Part shown: piece by piece, positions 54,370 through 64,000 of the stretch
Numbering within the stretch: position 1 is the stretch's first letter
How the letters are laid out: each line of letters starts with the position of its first letter
NCBI GenBank assembly: GCA_033182465.1
Contig: CP137325.1
Location: forward strand, 1 to 64,000
Source of the DNA: Sanghuangporus weigelae
Lineage: Eukaryota > Basidiomycota > Agaricomycetes > Hymenochaetales > Hymenochaetaceae
DNA: 64,000 nt
Reading direction: 5' to 3'
The notes under the pieces: generated by a model
What the model was told of the DNA's origin: nothing
What the model saw: only the letters and a program-made list of their open reading frames with translations
Databases searched by the model: none
Program-made: the position numbers and the translations under genes

Positions 54370-55650
54370 TTGGGTGAGTTTCCGGTTCCCTCGGCAGCGC
54401 AAATTTCACCGAACGTATTTGCGGATAACTTGTTCAACTTTAGCCCAAATATTTCAATGATCAACCGCATGCAGAAAAGCAGCAAGACGTTCACCGAGGT
54501 TAACGCTGAATATGTCAGGATGCAAGGTGAACTGGCTAAGAAACAGCGCGACATGGAAAATCTTGATCGTACGCTTGGTAGAGTTCTTGCTGAGGAGTAC
54601 AAGGCGCGAATGGAGAACGAGCAGAACGAGGCTATTCGTGAGGCGCACGAGGCAATCATGACACTGCACGCTCAACTTGAGAGTACCCAAGCCAGCCACC
54701 AGGCGACGATTCAGGCTTACATCAAAGAGAGGGACACGCTGAAGACTATGATTTCTCGTTATGAACGGGGCGGGGCACTTCCAGCTGCTACTTCTACTCA
54801 ACAAGCGTGACCATCGTCTCCACAGGTGAATGGATCTGTTCGCGAGCCAACTGAATTAGAGAATGAGCTTGAGGAAGTCCGAACTAACTTCGAGGCATAC
54901 CGAAAAGAAATGGGCGTTGATACTATCAAGCTTCGCGAAGAAGTTCTCCAATACCAGCGTGAATCCAGCCAATTGAGAGCGGCACTCGCAAAGGCCAATG
55001 CGAGGTTTGAATTCCTCAATGGTGAGTTTATTCTCTTTGCTCAACGGGTCAAGCTCACCATCTGGGTCAGAGCGGCACCGCATGGTTCAGAAACAGCACA
55101 TCATGCACAAGCGAGAAGCTCAAAATCTGCAGAAACGGAATCAACGATTGCACGATCAATCAACCATGCTGCCGAGGAATTGGCCTCCGCTAATACCCAA
55201 TCCGAACGATTGCGGAACGAATGCTCCAATCTTCGTGAAGACCTGGGAGGTGCGTCGCCGTTAATTACTCGTCTTGTGATTCATATTAACTCGAGATGTA
55301 GAGTGTGCAGACTCAATTAATTAATGAAAACAAAAGTCTGTCTCTGGAGCGGTCTCGTATGGCGGACTTGATTTCCAACGTGCAGAAAATGCACAATGAC
55401 ATTGACAGGGCGAACGGCAGCGATGGGCGAAGATTTGAGTCCCGAATCCATAATCTGGAGGGCCAAGCGTAAGTGTTCCTCTATATCACGTTTGCTTTAG
55501 CGCAGTAACATCCAATTTTTGATGCTTTAGTCAGGATCTTTGAACTCAGCTATCCCGCGAGCGCGACACAGTCCGACAAGTTTCATTGCCAAAAGATATT
55601 GAAGTTCAGGAACTGCGAACCAAGGTTGATCGCTCCGTAAGTGTATGCGA
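54370..55650 (+). pseudogene. MLP1: MLP1/TPR nuclear-basket coiled-coil fragment
   Basis: Several exons of a long coiled-coil protein are present. The first has NEAIREAHEAIMTLHAQLES and IQAYIKERDTLKTMISRYE; the next has EAYRKEMGVDTIKLREEVLQ and SQLRAALAKANARFEFLN; later ones have HRMVQKQHIMHKREAQNLQ, SANTQSERLRNECSNLRED and a MHNDID block, ending ELRTKVDRS. The order and wording fit the N-terminal half of Mlp1/TPR, which forms the nuclear basket of the pore. Intron-like GT...AG gaps remain between them, so capture was from genomic DNA. Stops and frame changes show it is not functional as Mlp1. Confidence 0.72.
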
Positions 55651-56266
55651 TGTAGCCAGGGATTTGGATGGATGTTGTTTTCTCGACGAGATGGATCAAA
55701 CAGCGCATATCACCTCGACTCAACCTTCTGTATCAGACCATGAACGGATATCAGTGCATTGGCAGATAGGTACTGGGCTAGCCAAGATAGTTGTCGTATT
55801 CGAAATTCAATATAATTTCTATATTAAGCAATTTATATTCTTGATATAGCAATATCGAATTATTTGGGTGGATCAGAGAATTTCAAACTTAGTTCTTAGG
55901 TGCATATATACCGACATTGTAGTCCATCCAACACAAATATACAAACTTGTTTGTATAGCGTCTACACTAATATACATTTTGGCACTGTCTAGCTCATCTA
56001 CACCAAGTGTGCTAGCGCCCCGTAGTCAGACTCCTGTTTGCTACATAAACTGTGTGTTAGATGATCTACATTCTGAGTGTAGTCACGCGATTTGTGATCT
56101 AGCACACATCTACACACACATGTATTATTTCTTCCGTAACACAGTGAGTAATTTGCTGAAATTTCGCGGCATGACTCATGTGTATTCTGTCCACCTATGA
56201 TAAAAATTTCAAGTTGCAAATTGGAGGTTTGAGTGAGTAAATGTAGGGTGTTCAAAGGAAGGGTAC

Positions 56267-56291
56267 TGTTTAAAGGACCAGTAAATGCCTG
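56267..56291 (-). repeat. Right terminal inverted repeat
   Basis: Inverted copy of 25203-25227 with one difference; TA follows it at 56292-56293. Confidence 0.8.
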
Positions 56292-56684
56292 TAATTAATC
56301 AAATTAAATAAACAACACATAAAGTTGCGACTTCAAAGCTCTCAAGAAATGCGCAAACGAAGGCAATGAAATCTCTCTGCGATACGCGAGCCAGTGCTTA
56401 GATAGTGGTTTTGGCGACTTGCGTGCTTGTCTACGTACTGTACACTGTGATGACCGCGACCGAACGGGACAGACTCAATCAACACAGTCAACAGAGTGAA
56501 AGGGCAGGAATAAATATTGTCTTTTCCTCTGACTTCCACACAAGGCGGTGTTCGAGGGCTCAGATAGGTAATGAAGTGAAGTGCATGAAGGACGGTGCTC
56601 GCGGATAATTCGGGCTTCTTTGATGGGAACAATTCAGTCTGCCGGCCTCGAAACTCTTCCGACAACCATCACGACTTTGTCACC
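56292..56684. other. Promoter-side spacer of the P450 gene
   Basis: Starts with the TA duplication of the Tc1-like element, then AT-rich DNA. No gene seen; it should hold the P450 promoter, so the transposon end lies about 390 bp from its start codon. Confidence 0.5.
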
Positions 56685-58843
56685 ATGATATCCCTACGGG
56701 ACGTAGCTATTGGCTTTGGGATCACAATCATGACAAAACTGGCCACAGATGCATACATTGGATACAGGAATGGTCTTGTGAAGCTTGGGTTGGTTTCCAT
56801 ATGAACTCTGACCCAGTTTCACTTATCTAATCTTTACGCCAGTTCATGTCCAGGCAAACATCGCCTCTGGATGCACCCTTTTCATACTACAGCAATTGTA
56901 GTAGCGTCCATTTTCCCTCCGAGAGGTTGGATGTCGCATTATGCTGGAAAATTCTCCCGTAAGGATCAGAAAACTCCTGGTGTATACTTTGGCTAATATC
57001 GCCTAGTTTACGCAAAGGAAGGAAGCACGATACTTTCTGCCCTCGTCGTCTGGGATGCAACTCCGATATTTTGGCTCGCAGATGCAGAAGCTATCAAAGT
57101 CGTTACGTCGGACCGACATACCTTTAGAAAAGAAATCGAAGTTGTGCGTCTCCTAAACGAATCAATCTTAAAATCTTTCAACGTTCTATCGTTATCAGTA
57201 TGATGTACTCGAGATCTACGGAAAGAATTTAGTCTCAACAGAAGGCGAAGAATGGAGAAGACATCTATCGGTAGCAGGCCCTGCTTTCAACGAAGCAAAT
57301 TACTGTCTCGCCTGGTCAGAAACCATTCGTGTCGTCCACGAGTGGTTCGTGGAGCTCGACCAGGACTCTGCCATTCTGTCTGGCAAGTTAGTAGACGTGA
57401 GGGCCGCAATGACACGAGCGACTCTTCTCATTATTGCCGCGGCAGGATTCGGCAAACACGCGTCGTGGACCGAGTTCTTCCTAGATTGCCGGATTCCCTC
57501 ATCAAAAAACGAAATCATGCCTTTCCATGTTGCAATCGCACTCACAATGGAGAAACTATTTGTCAAGGTGCTGACCCCGGATTTCGCATATTCCTTGCCT
57601 TTCAGGATTCCGTGGCTCTCTGAACAGTTGGAGGAGGCTCGAGGTGCCTTCGCGTCTCTCAAAGCTCACATGGAAGACTTGGTCTCTGCAGCACGACACG
57701 GCGATACGGAGAGAGCGGACTTGCTCCGGAAACTTGTGGAGGCCAATGATGCCACCCGGACTGCCGACGGGGCAGGTGCGAAAGGAACATTGACAGATGA
57801 TGAACTTTTCAGCAATATTTTTGTGAGTCTTCTAGAAAATGTCGACCAAGCCCCGACTGACAGACTCGAAAGGTATTTCTTCTAGCGGGCCATGGTAGGT
57901 AGATTTCAATTTGTCTGTCTCTGTCAATCAGCATTGAAATAAAGGTGTTCTCTGCAGAGACATCTGCGCACACGCTTACCTTTGCACTTACGCTTCTCGC
58001 TCTTTATCCCGATGCACAAAGAAAGCTGCGGGAAGAAGCGCTTCAAGTCTGGCCAACACTTGAAGACTGCGCGTCTTCCAGCAGCAGGCACCATTTTGAT
58101 AAACTTGTACGTGAGCTTTTAATTTCGTACTGCCCATTTCTGACTTTGAGCATTAGAAATACACGCTAGCCGTGTTTCGCGAGACACTGCGATGCTTCCC
58201 GCCGGAACCTCGAATTAATAAGATTGTAGAAAGTGATACAGTCTTGAGGGCGACGCGATTTCATCCTGAACAACATAGGTCTCCTCAGACATCTTACGAT
58301 GGTGCATGTACGAACGTCCAATTTACTTGCAACGATTCTAAGGATACCAAATTCATGGTACCCGTACAAAAAGGAAGTACAGTTACGATGGATATCTGGG
58401 CTCTTCATATGAATCGTGAGTTTCATCGTTTGTTGTAGTCGCGCTCCTGACGTTCGCCGTGGTCAGCATTATATTGGGGAGAAGATGCCTATCTCTTCAG
58501 GCCTGAGCGCTTCATTGACACTTCAGAATATAGTTGGCCACGAGGTGCTTGTGAGTATCGTCGTCAGTTTCATGTATCCTCAGACTCCCCATGCCTTCCT
58601 TGCGAAGTCCTTCCATTCTCTGCAGGAGCTCGCGGCTGCATCGGAAAAATGTTTTCGACGATGGAGAGCGTCTGTCTACTGGCTTGTATAGCTCGTCGGT
58701 ATGAGATATTGCTCCCGGAAAGCATGGTTCCCGACAATCTGACCGAGTTGGACAAGCGATGGCTTCTTTCTTGGAGAGCTGGTGTCACGACAACGCCGAC
58801 AAATGCGTTTCTGAGGCTCCGGAGGTATGCGACGGAGAAATGA
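56685..58843 (+). CDS. Cytochrome P450 monooxygenase
   Basis: A membrane-anchored, heme-thiolate monooxygenase of fungal microsomal type. ATG 56685 gives MISLRDVAIGFGITIM, a short N-terminal anchor. Exons then read FWLADAEAIKVVTSD and GEEWRRHLSVAGPAFNEAN (helix C region, WRRH). The oxygen-binding helix I signature AGHETSAHTL is assembled partly from a 22-nt microexon at 57873-57894. ALYPDAQRKLREEA and the ExxR motif (FRETLRCFPPEP) follow. The heme-binding loop reads FSAGARGCIGK near 58,615-58,645, with the axial Cys. Many short introns are needed. Family and substrate cannot be told from sequence. Confidence 0.9.
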
Positions 58844-59010
58844 CTCAAAAAAATGATCGTAACGATAGAAGGAGAATTACAGTAAATTTAAAATAAAATA
58901 AAGAAAAGTTGATTCCGTGTATACGGTCACATGACGCATCTGGTGGCTGACGGCGACGCGTCGGACGCGACTACGTGACTTGACCTGCATTTCCTTTATT
59001 CTCGCCCATC

Positions 59011-62000
59011 ATGTATTCTACTACTTCACTCTTCCTCTCTTTTTGTTTCTTCTTTTTGTTTATCCTCCCAACGTCCGCGACGTCGTCTGTAGCATATCCG
59101 GTCAGTGACCAATACCCACTTATCGCTCGCGTGGGGCAGGCATATTCCTGGTCGATCTCGCCCGAAACATTTGCCACCAGCGACTCAGACAATTCCACGA
59201 TCTCCGCTTCCGGCCTTCCTCCATGGATATCTTTCTCAAACTTAACTTTCTATGGTACACCGAGCGCGAGCGACGAAGGATCCATAAATGTCACCCTTGA
59301 AGCTGGTGGAGCTAGAGATTCGTTCACATTATGTGTCACTCACTTCCCGCCCCCACGAGCCAATATCGCTCTCACAGATCAGCTCAATACTTCCAACCCA
59401 TCCATGAGCTCGGTATTTCCTATCAGTGCTGGATCTGCTTTACGAGACGATAAGCCTGCGCTACGTGTCCCACTCCGTTGGTCATTCTCTATCGGTTTTC
59501 AACCCGACACCTTCGTGAACGACCTGGACCTGTTTTATTACGCACAGCTCGCCAATGGCTCTCGTCTTCCAGATTGGCTCTCCTTTGACAACAGGACGGC
59601 TACGTTTGATGGCGTCGCGAGGACTCCGCCTTTGAGAGACGGTGAGAAGGTGGAATTAGTTCTTATCGCAAGTGATCAGGAGGGATACTCAGCTTATCGG
59701 GCTCCCTTTGACCTCTTCGTCGCTTCCCACGACGTCTCGCTCTCTCGCTCTCTCGTTCTTAATGTAACGGCAGATCAAGAGTTCAAGATAGACATACGAG
59801 AGCAATCGTGGTTCTTCAACGGCGTCTCCGTTGACAACACGGCATTCCAGGCGGATAATATTACTTCGCTCTTTGTTGACACATCAAGTGCAAACTGGAT
59901 GAATTATGACGGTGAATCGTTTACATTGAGTGGGATGGCACCCTCGTCGGGGACCTTTTCGTTGCCTGTGTCGCTCTTGGCATTTAACGAGTCGCTTTCC
60001 ATGAACACGACGGTCGATATCATTCCTTCCTATTTTAGTGCAGCGGTCCTCCCAGGCGCTTTCGCAAACCCTGGAACTGATGCGTCTATTTTACTTGCTC
60101 GATCTCGATACTTCTCGCCGGATAAATACTTTCTCGATCATGATGTTTCCCTATCTGCTGGCTCGTCTACGCCATTCCTTAATCTCACGATGCAAGGGAG
60201 CGAATATTTCCTTTCCGGACACATTCCAGAACAGCCAGATGTATCGCACATTGATGTGCAGCTATCAGCTTTCGACCATGTCACTCATGCTACTTCTCAC
60301 GCAACGCTTCGTGTATCTTTCCGTACGCCAAGTTCTGATGTGACAGCGAAGGAAGCTCTTGCGAAGCATCGGCGTCTTGTTTTAGGTCTCAGTATCGGGC
60401 TCGGAGGAACTGCCGGGTTGATATTACTTGCTGGAATTCTGGCTCTCGTAAGAAAGTTCTGTCGCGCTGAGGATACAGCCAGAGGGCCATACAGTCCTGA
60501 CGAAAAGGTAGGCGAGTTGCCCGTACCTGAATTGGAGGAGGGAGGTTATGGATGGTCGGAAAAGGCTGGTTTGGGATTATCCGACCTGGAACTAGTACGT
60601 ATTTTATCGAGTACTTCCCATAACATCACCTCATCGAATCATTCGTAGCTTAAACGCCCGAATTACAAAGACGGTGGAATTGGATACACACCTTCTATGC
60701 TTCCTGGATCTCCTCCTCCAAGGCGCACCACGAAGGGTGTCTTCTTCAGAAACGTGAGGGCTGCTGTGAGGAACTTCTCATTGAACAATGGCAACGGTAG
60801 TACCCGTAAAAGTGCGATATCCAAGCCTGTCCTGATGTTCACGAAGGACAGTAATGATAACATGCGGGCTCTGCGTGCGGCTGCAGGTTTAGAGAGTGGA
60901 AGATACACTGGTTCGGCAGTAGACTCGCTGGATGCGACGCCCGGAGGCGGCATCTCTTTTGGACTTAGTAGTGGACTAGGATCCAGTCCAACGTCTACAA
61001 CTGGGCATAGCAACGAAACAGGCAAGATTAGCATTCCGCGGCAACGTGCCGACTTCGGACCTGTGCGCTCTAGTGCCCATCAGCGGGCTAGATCAGCATC
61101 GCATGCTCTCAGTTCTTCAACGCCCAAAGGCTCACATGCGCGACGTCGAAGTACGGACACTCAGGGAACTCGATCTTCTGGTGATCGGGACCGTGATGAC
61201 GAGCTGGCTGAGGCAGTCATCGTGACAGCATCTCGTGCCACTTCACTTCGCTCAGCCCGATCGTCTGCATACAGTTACGCGCCGTCAGCGTACACACGTG
61301 ATAGCCATCCCGGAGGTGTTGCTCAAGTGACGAGACCACGTCTTGTGCCTTTCACTAGCGCACGGGGAGTTCCCGTGCCCGTTCCAACTTTAACATCGAT
61401 AGCTGGACCTGCAGGCCCTCGTGAACAACGTCGTGTGAGCCAGGTTGCTGCTCTCGTATCTCCAGAAGTTGCAACTTCTTCGAAAGCCGGAGCGCACGAT
61501 GCAGATACAGACGCGATCATGACAGATGGTTTGCGCTACGTCCGCGCATTTGGTGACCAGAATACTGACTTTGAGCCGGCTCGCCCACCAAATCTCGGTC
61601 GGCAAACACCCGCGCCCATTGCCACTCGATCCAATTCGAAGCGCTCGTCACGCTCGTTTGCGCGCCAAGATGGAGTTTCGCCGACGCAGACACTGTCGAG
61701 TTACGTGTATCCCTCGCCATCCCAGAGCATAGAATCGAGTGTAAAGCGAGGAAGTAGAGGCAGCAGGGGTAGCCTCATGATGAGCCGCATTTTAGTTAGG
61801 ACTGGCGAAGCATTTGCGTTTAAATATCCGATTGCGCTATCTGCGGCGTCTTCTGCGGAGCGCAAGTTATGTGTTCGTCCTCTTTATGGAGGATCAAACC
61901 TACCCTCCTTCCTCGCTCATGCCGTTTCGGGTGCAACTCCATCGCTGTCCGGTGCTGGATCAAATAAGAAACGACGCTTGCGCTGTGAAGTAGAATTCTG

Positions 62001-62115
62001 GGGCACACCAAACACCAACGATGTGGGCGAGGTCATTGTTGGCATCTTCACTGATGATAGCAACGCGGAATGCGTCGGCAGACTCGTGGTCGAAGTCGTT
62101 CCCCGCGGGTCGTAG
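59011..62115 (+). CDS. Axl2-like membrane protein with dystroglycan/cadherin-like ectodomain
   Basis: The protein resembles Axl2, the axial bud-site landmark of yeast, which marks polarity at the plasma membrane. A signal peptide (FLSFCFFFLFILPTSA) is followed by an ectodomain with two cadherin-like repeats, marked by YSWSISPETF, LPPWISFSNLTFYGTPS and a second LPDWLSFDNRTATFDG, and by many Asn-x-Ser/Thr sites. One transmembrane helix lies at LGLSIGLGGTAGLILLAGIL. The intron at 60595-60648 (donor GTACGT, acceptor TTCGTAG) joins the exons. The cytoplasmic part is long, Ser/Arg-rich, and ends in a globular-looking segment (VEFWGTPNTNDVGEVIVGIF) similar to the ectodomain repeats. Confidence 0.85.
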
Positions 62116-62603
62116 TCGACAGAAACAACAATGTTAACTAATTCACGACCGTCCTTCTTCAATGTTGGCAATACCAAATTGGAAGGTGTAGCGGTAAATT
62201 ATACGGGTATAATTTATACGTTATGATCGAATGATATATAGCACAAAGCTTTTGCATACTGTATCTTCTGTATTTCTAGCACTAGATTTTGTATTGATAC
62301 CACAAGTACAGTCCTATTGTATTACTATAGTAGCTTTTCTGTTTTAATCTTAATCTATATTATTCTCTTGTAAGTCGGCCAAGTGCTGCTCATCCCACGA
62401 AAGTATAAGACCGTGAGTTACGAAATGCAGATTAAACATGCATATACATGTAGTTTCAAGTATCGTGTCGGTCCAAACAGCATGGTAATACTACATGCAC
62501 ATCTGCAAGGTGCAGTTGTTCTGATGTTATTGATGTCAGGTCAACCTACGTACATGCTACTACTCTTAAATCAAAGTTCAAGTTCAAGATAATGCCTAGC
62601 CCA
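62116..62603. other. Intergenic region between convergent genes
   Basis: AT-rich spacer holding the 3' ends of the Axl2-like gene and of the protease gene. No further ORF or repeat of note. Confidence 0.6.
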
Positions 62604-64000
62604 CTAAATGAAGACTCGCACTCCAATTATCGACAAAAGCGCACAAAATATCGCATTGCCTAACAAACTGAAATCTGCATCGAATGCAAGGCAAACGAAA
62701 CAAGAAGCACCGCTTCTGAGTCTAAATCGAATTGACTCAGCGGACGAAAGGACATCTGGAGATGTTGGTGGTTCACTCCCTTGTAAAATACCTTGTGGGT
62801 TCGTGGTCACTGCATTGGGTACAAATGTGCCAGTTGGAGCTGAAATCGTAGTTTCTATTGATGCACGTTCTAGTGTAAATAATTCACGTCCACAGACGGA
62901 AAGGAACTATCGCACTCACCGGGATATCCACCAACGTCTTCTGCAGACTGTACAGCAGCATCAAGTCGAAGAGCTGCATCGTCAGGAACTGACGAAAGAA
63001 AGCCAATACGAGGAGGATCAGACGAAGGATGTGTCAGGTTACCGTAGTAAAAGCTCGCGAGCACACTTTAATGCGATCAAATAGCGGCATGCACAAGCAA
63101 AGAAGAAAGCAGAGCTTACCCGCGAAGGAACGGCTCCCCAAGACTCCAGCTGTACAAGTATCCCCCTAGCTGGGGCGGATCCGTAGGTGCGAGATTCGGA
63201 AGACAAAAATGTTCGTCCGAGTCGTCTACAGGTCTTCCAAAATCCCTCGGATCGACCTGGAATCTCCGACCAGAGAACTCGAACTCTAGTGAATACGCCT
63301 CTTCACAAGGATAAGCATATGGGATAGAATTATATCCTTCCGTGAAAGAAGCGTATTCTTCCTCGCTATACACGGATGCGTCAAGAGAACCTGGGTCAGC
63401 GAACGGTGACGGTGTAGAAGTGCTGTTCACCAGCATCGCTAGAATGGTGACTATGACATCTGCAGGTCCTCGGATAAGCGAGTTTCCGGTGTCTATTAGG
63501 GCGCTATGGCCTACACCATTCTTTGAGACGTCTCCAAGCGTGCTACTAGAAAGGCGGACTCCGCCGAAATAGACAGCATCCAGTGGAACTTCCCAAGCGT
63601 AAGGGTACGTTTCTCCAGGTGCCTGCGATACTGCGATTCCATCCTGCTGTGGAGTATATCTTCGTACTGGCATCCAAGCAAACGAGGAATTGACAACTCC
63701 ATTTGGAAGGGCCCCAAGCGTCAAAGATCCGACATTGCCGCCTACAGACGGAATTGTTCGCTGAAGCGTCACGGAAAACTGTGGGGAAGAGAGGCGCGCA
63801 AGGGAAGCATCACCACTATCGACAAACTCTCTATTGAGAACAAGACGCGAGACCAGTGGACCGTAGGTAGAGAATGAGGGAAGAATATCGAGCCGACTCG
63901 TCGTTACATCGTCGCTCGTAATATTGTCACCCACAGCTAGGTTTGCAGCTGAATGAAAAGACGGAGGTGGGGGCAACAGGACTCGTGGTCGAGAATATAA
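62604..64000 (-). CDS. Aspartic protease (A1), C-terminal lobe and membrane anchor; runs off the window
   Basis: Secreted or surface pepsin-like protease. The visible part holds the second catalytic motif ALIDTGNSLIRGP and the flanking AWEVPLDAVYFGGV. The lobe ends LYSWSLGEPFLRG; an intron (donor GTAAGC near 63116) joins it to VLASFYYGNL, the usual A1 ending. A further intron precedes a Ser/Pro stalk and a hydrophobic C-terminus (LGNAIFCALLSIIGVRVFI) that suggests a membrane or GPI anchor. The N-terminal lobe with the first Asp lies beyond position 64000, so the gene is partial here. Confidence 0.88.

Larger units (their letters stand above)
53728..56146 (+). mobile_element. CACTA-like non-autonomous element carrying host gene fragments
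   Basis: The ends read CACCGCGTTACAGA on the left and, inverted, CACTGTGTTACGGA on the right, with the 3-bp AGT duplicated at 53725-53727 and 56147-56149. Both subterminal regions contain multiple copies of a TGTAGAT-like word in both orientations (near 53755, 53790, 53835, 53890, 55920, 55995, 56065, 56110), a hallmark of CACTA/EnSpm elements. Between them lie fragments of RPN9 and MLP1/TPR with introns. No transposase is present. The element sits inside the Tc1-like transposon. Confidence 0.65.
25203..56291 (+). mobile_element. Tc1/mariner-like DNA transposon enlarged by three nested elements
   Basis: The outer ends match over 25 bp in inverted orientation with one mismatch: CAGGCATTTACTGG then TCCTTTGAACA on the left, TCCTTTAAACA on the right. 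TA flanks both (25201-25202, 56292-56293). Inside, a second inverted pair lies at about 25439-25467 and 53412-53440 (GTGCGTATCACC and neighbours). Removing the two Gypsy elements, the CACTA-like element and their duplications leaves about 4.1 kb, a normal size for an autonomous element with one transposase gene. Confidence 0.78.

Noticed and set aside
1-64000. CRISPR arrays, operons or other prokaryotic systems
   Set aside because: No spaced direct repeats of that type, and the window is clearly eukaryotic.

Overview
The window is the left end of a fungal chromosome. It opens with a C-strand telomere array (1-227) and runs inward. Short GT-AG introns of about 50-60 bp, membrane genes that look like the basidiomycete DUF6533 family, a transposase type that I associate with Agaricomycetes, and chromodomain Gypsy elements all point to a mushroom-forming basidiomycete (Agaricomycotina). 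No species call is possible from the sequence alone.

Layout. 221-7.3 kb holds host genes: a telomere-abutting gene with a nuclease-like core, VPS74 (GOLPH3), a seven-helix receptor with a long Ser/Pro tail, and an unrecognised membrane protein. 7.3-23.4 kb is accessory DNA: a degraded small gene, one readable DUF6533 gene (8.7-10.1 kb), and a second DUF6533 gene whose two halves (21.9-22.8 kb and 10.75-11.1 kb) are pushed apart by two TA-flanked DNA transposons. The larger of these (11.1-20.1 kb, about 1.06-kb terminal inverted repeats) contains an old solo LTR that itself took two further insertions. The smaller (20.1-21.9 kb) contains a Mutator-like miniature element. 23.9-25.1 kb is a conserved-looking gene of unknown function.

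25.2-56.3 kb is one Tc1/mariner-like DNA transposon, bounded by matching 25-bp ends and a TA duplication and swollen from about 4 kb to 31 kb. Its transposase gene is split into three pieces by two nearly identical 12.3-kb Gypsy/chromovirus elements in the same orientation, each with 1,512-bp LTRs and its own 5-bp target duplication. A 2.4-kb CACTA-like element (53.7-56.1 kb) lies near the right end and carries fragments of two unrelated host genes, RPN9 (proteasome lid) and MLP1/TPR (nuclear basket), with introns retained.

56.7-64 kb returns to host genes: a cytochrome P450, an Axl2-like single-pass membrane protein with cadherin-like ectodomain, and a membrane-tethered aspartic protease that runs off the right edge.

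The most noteworthy signals are the Pack-type CACTA element, the unusual coding layout of the two Gypsy elements (an ORF inside the LTR, two extra ORFs before gag, one after pol, and a small opposite-strand ORF), and the alternating telomere repeat whose first unit supplies the stop codon of the adjacent gene.
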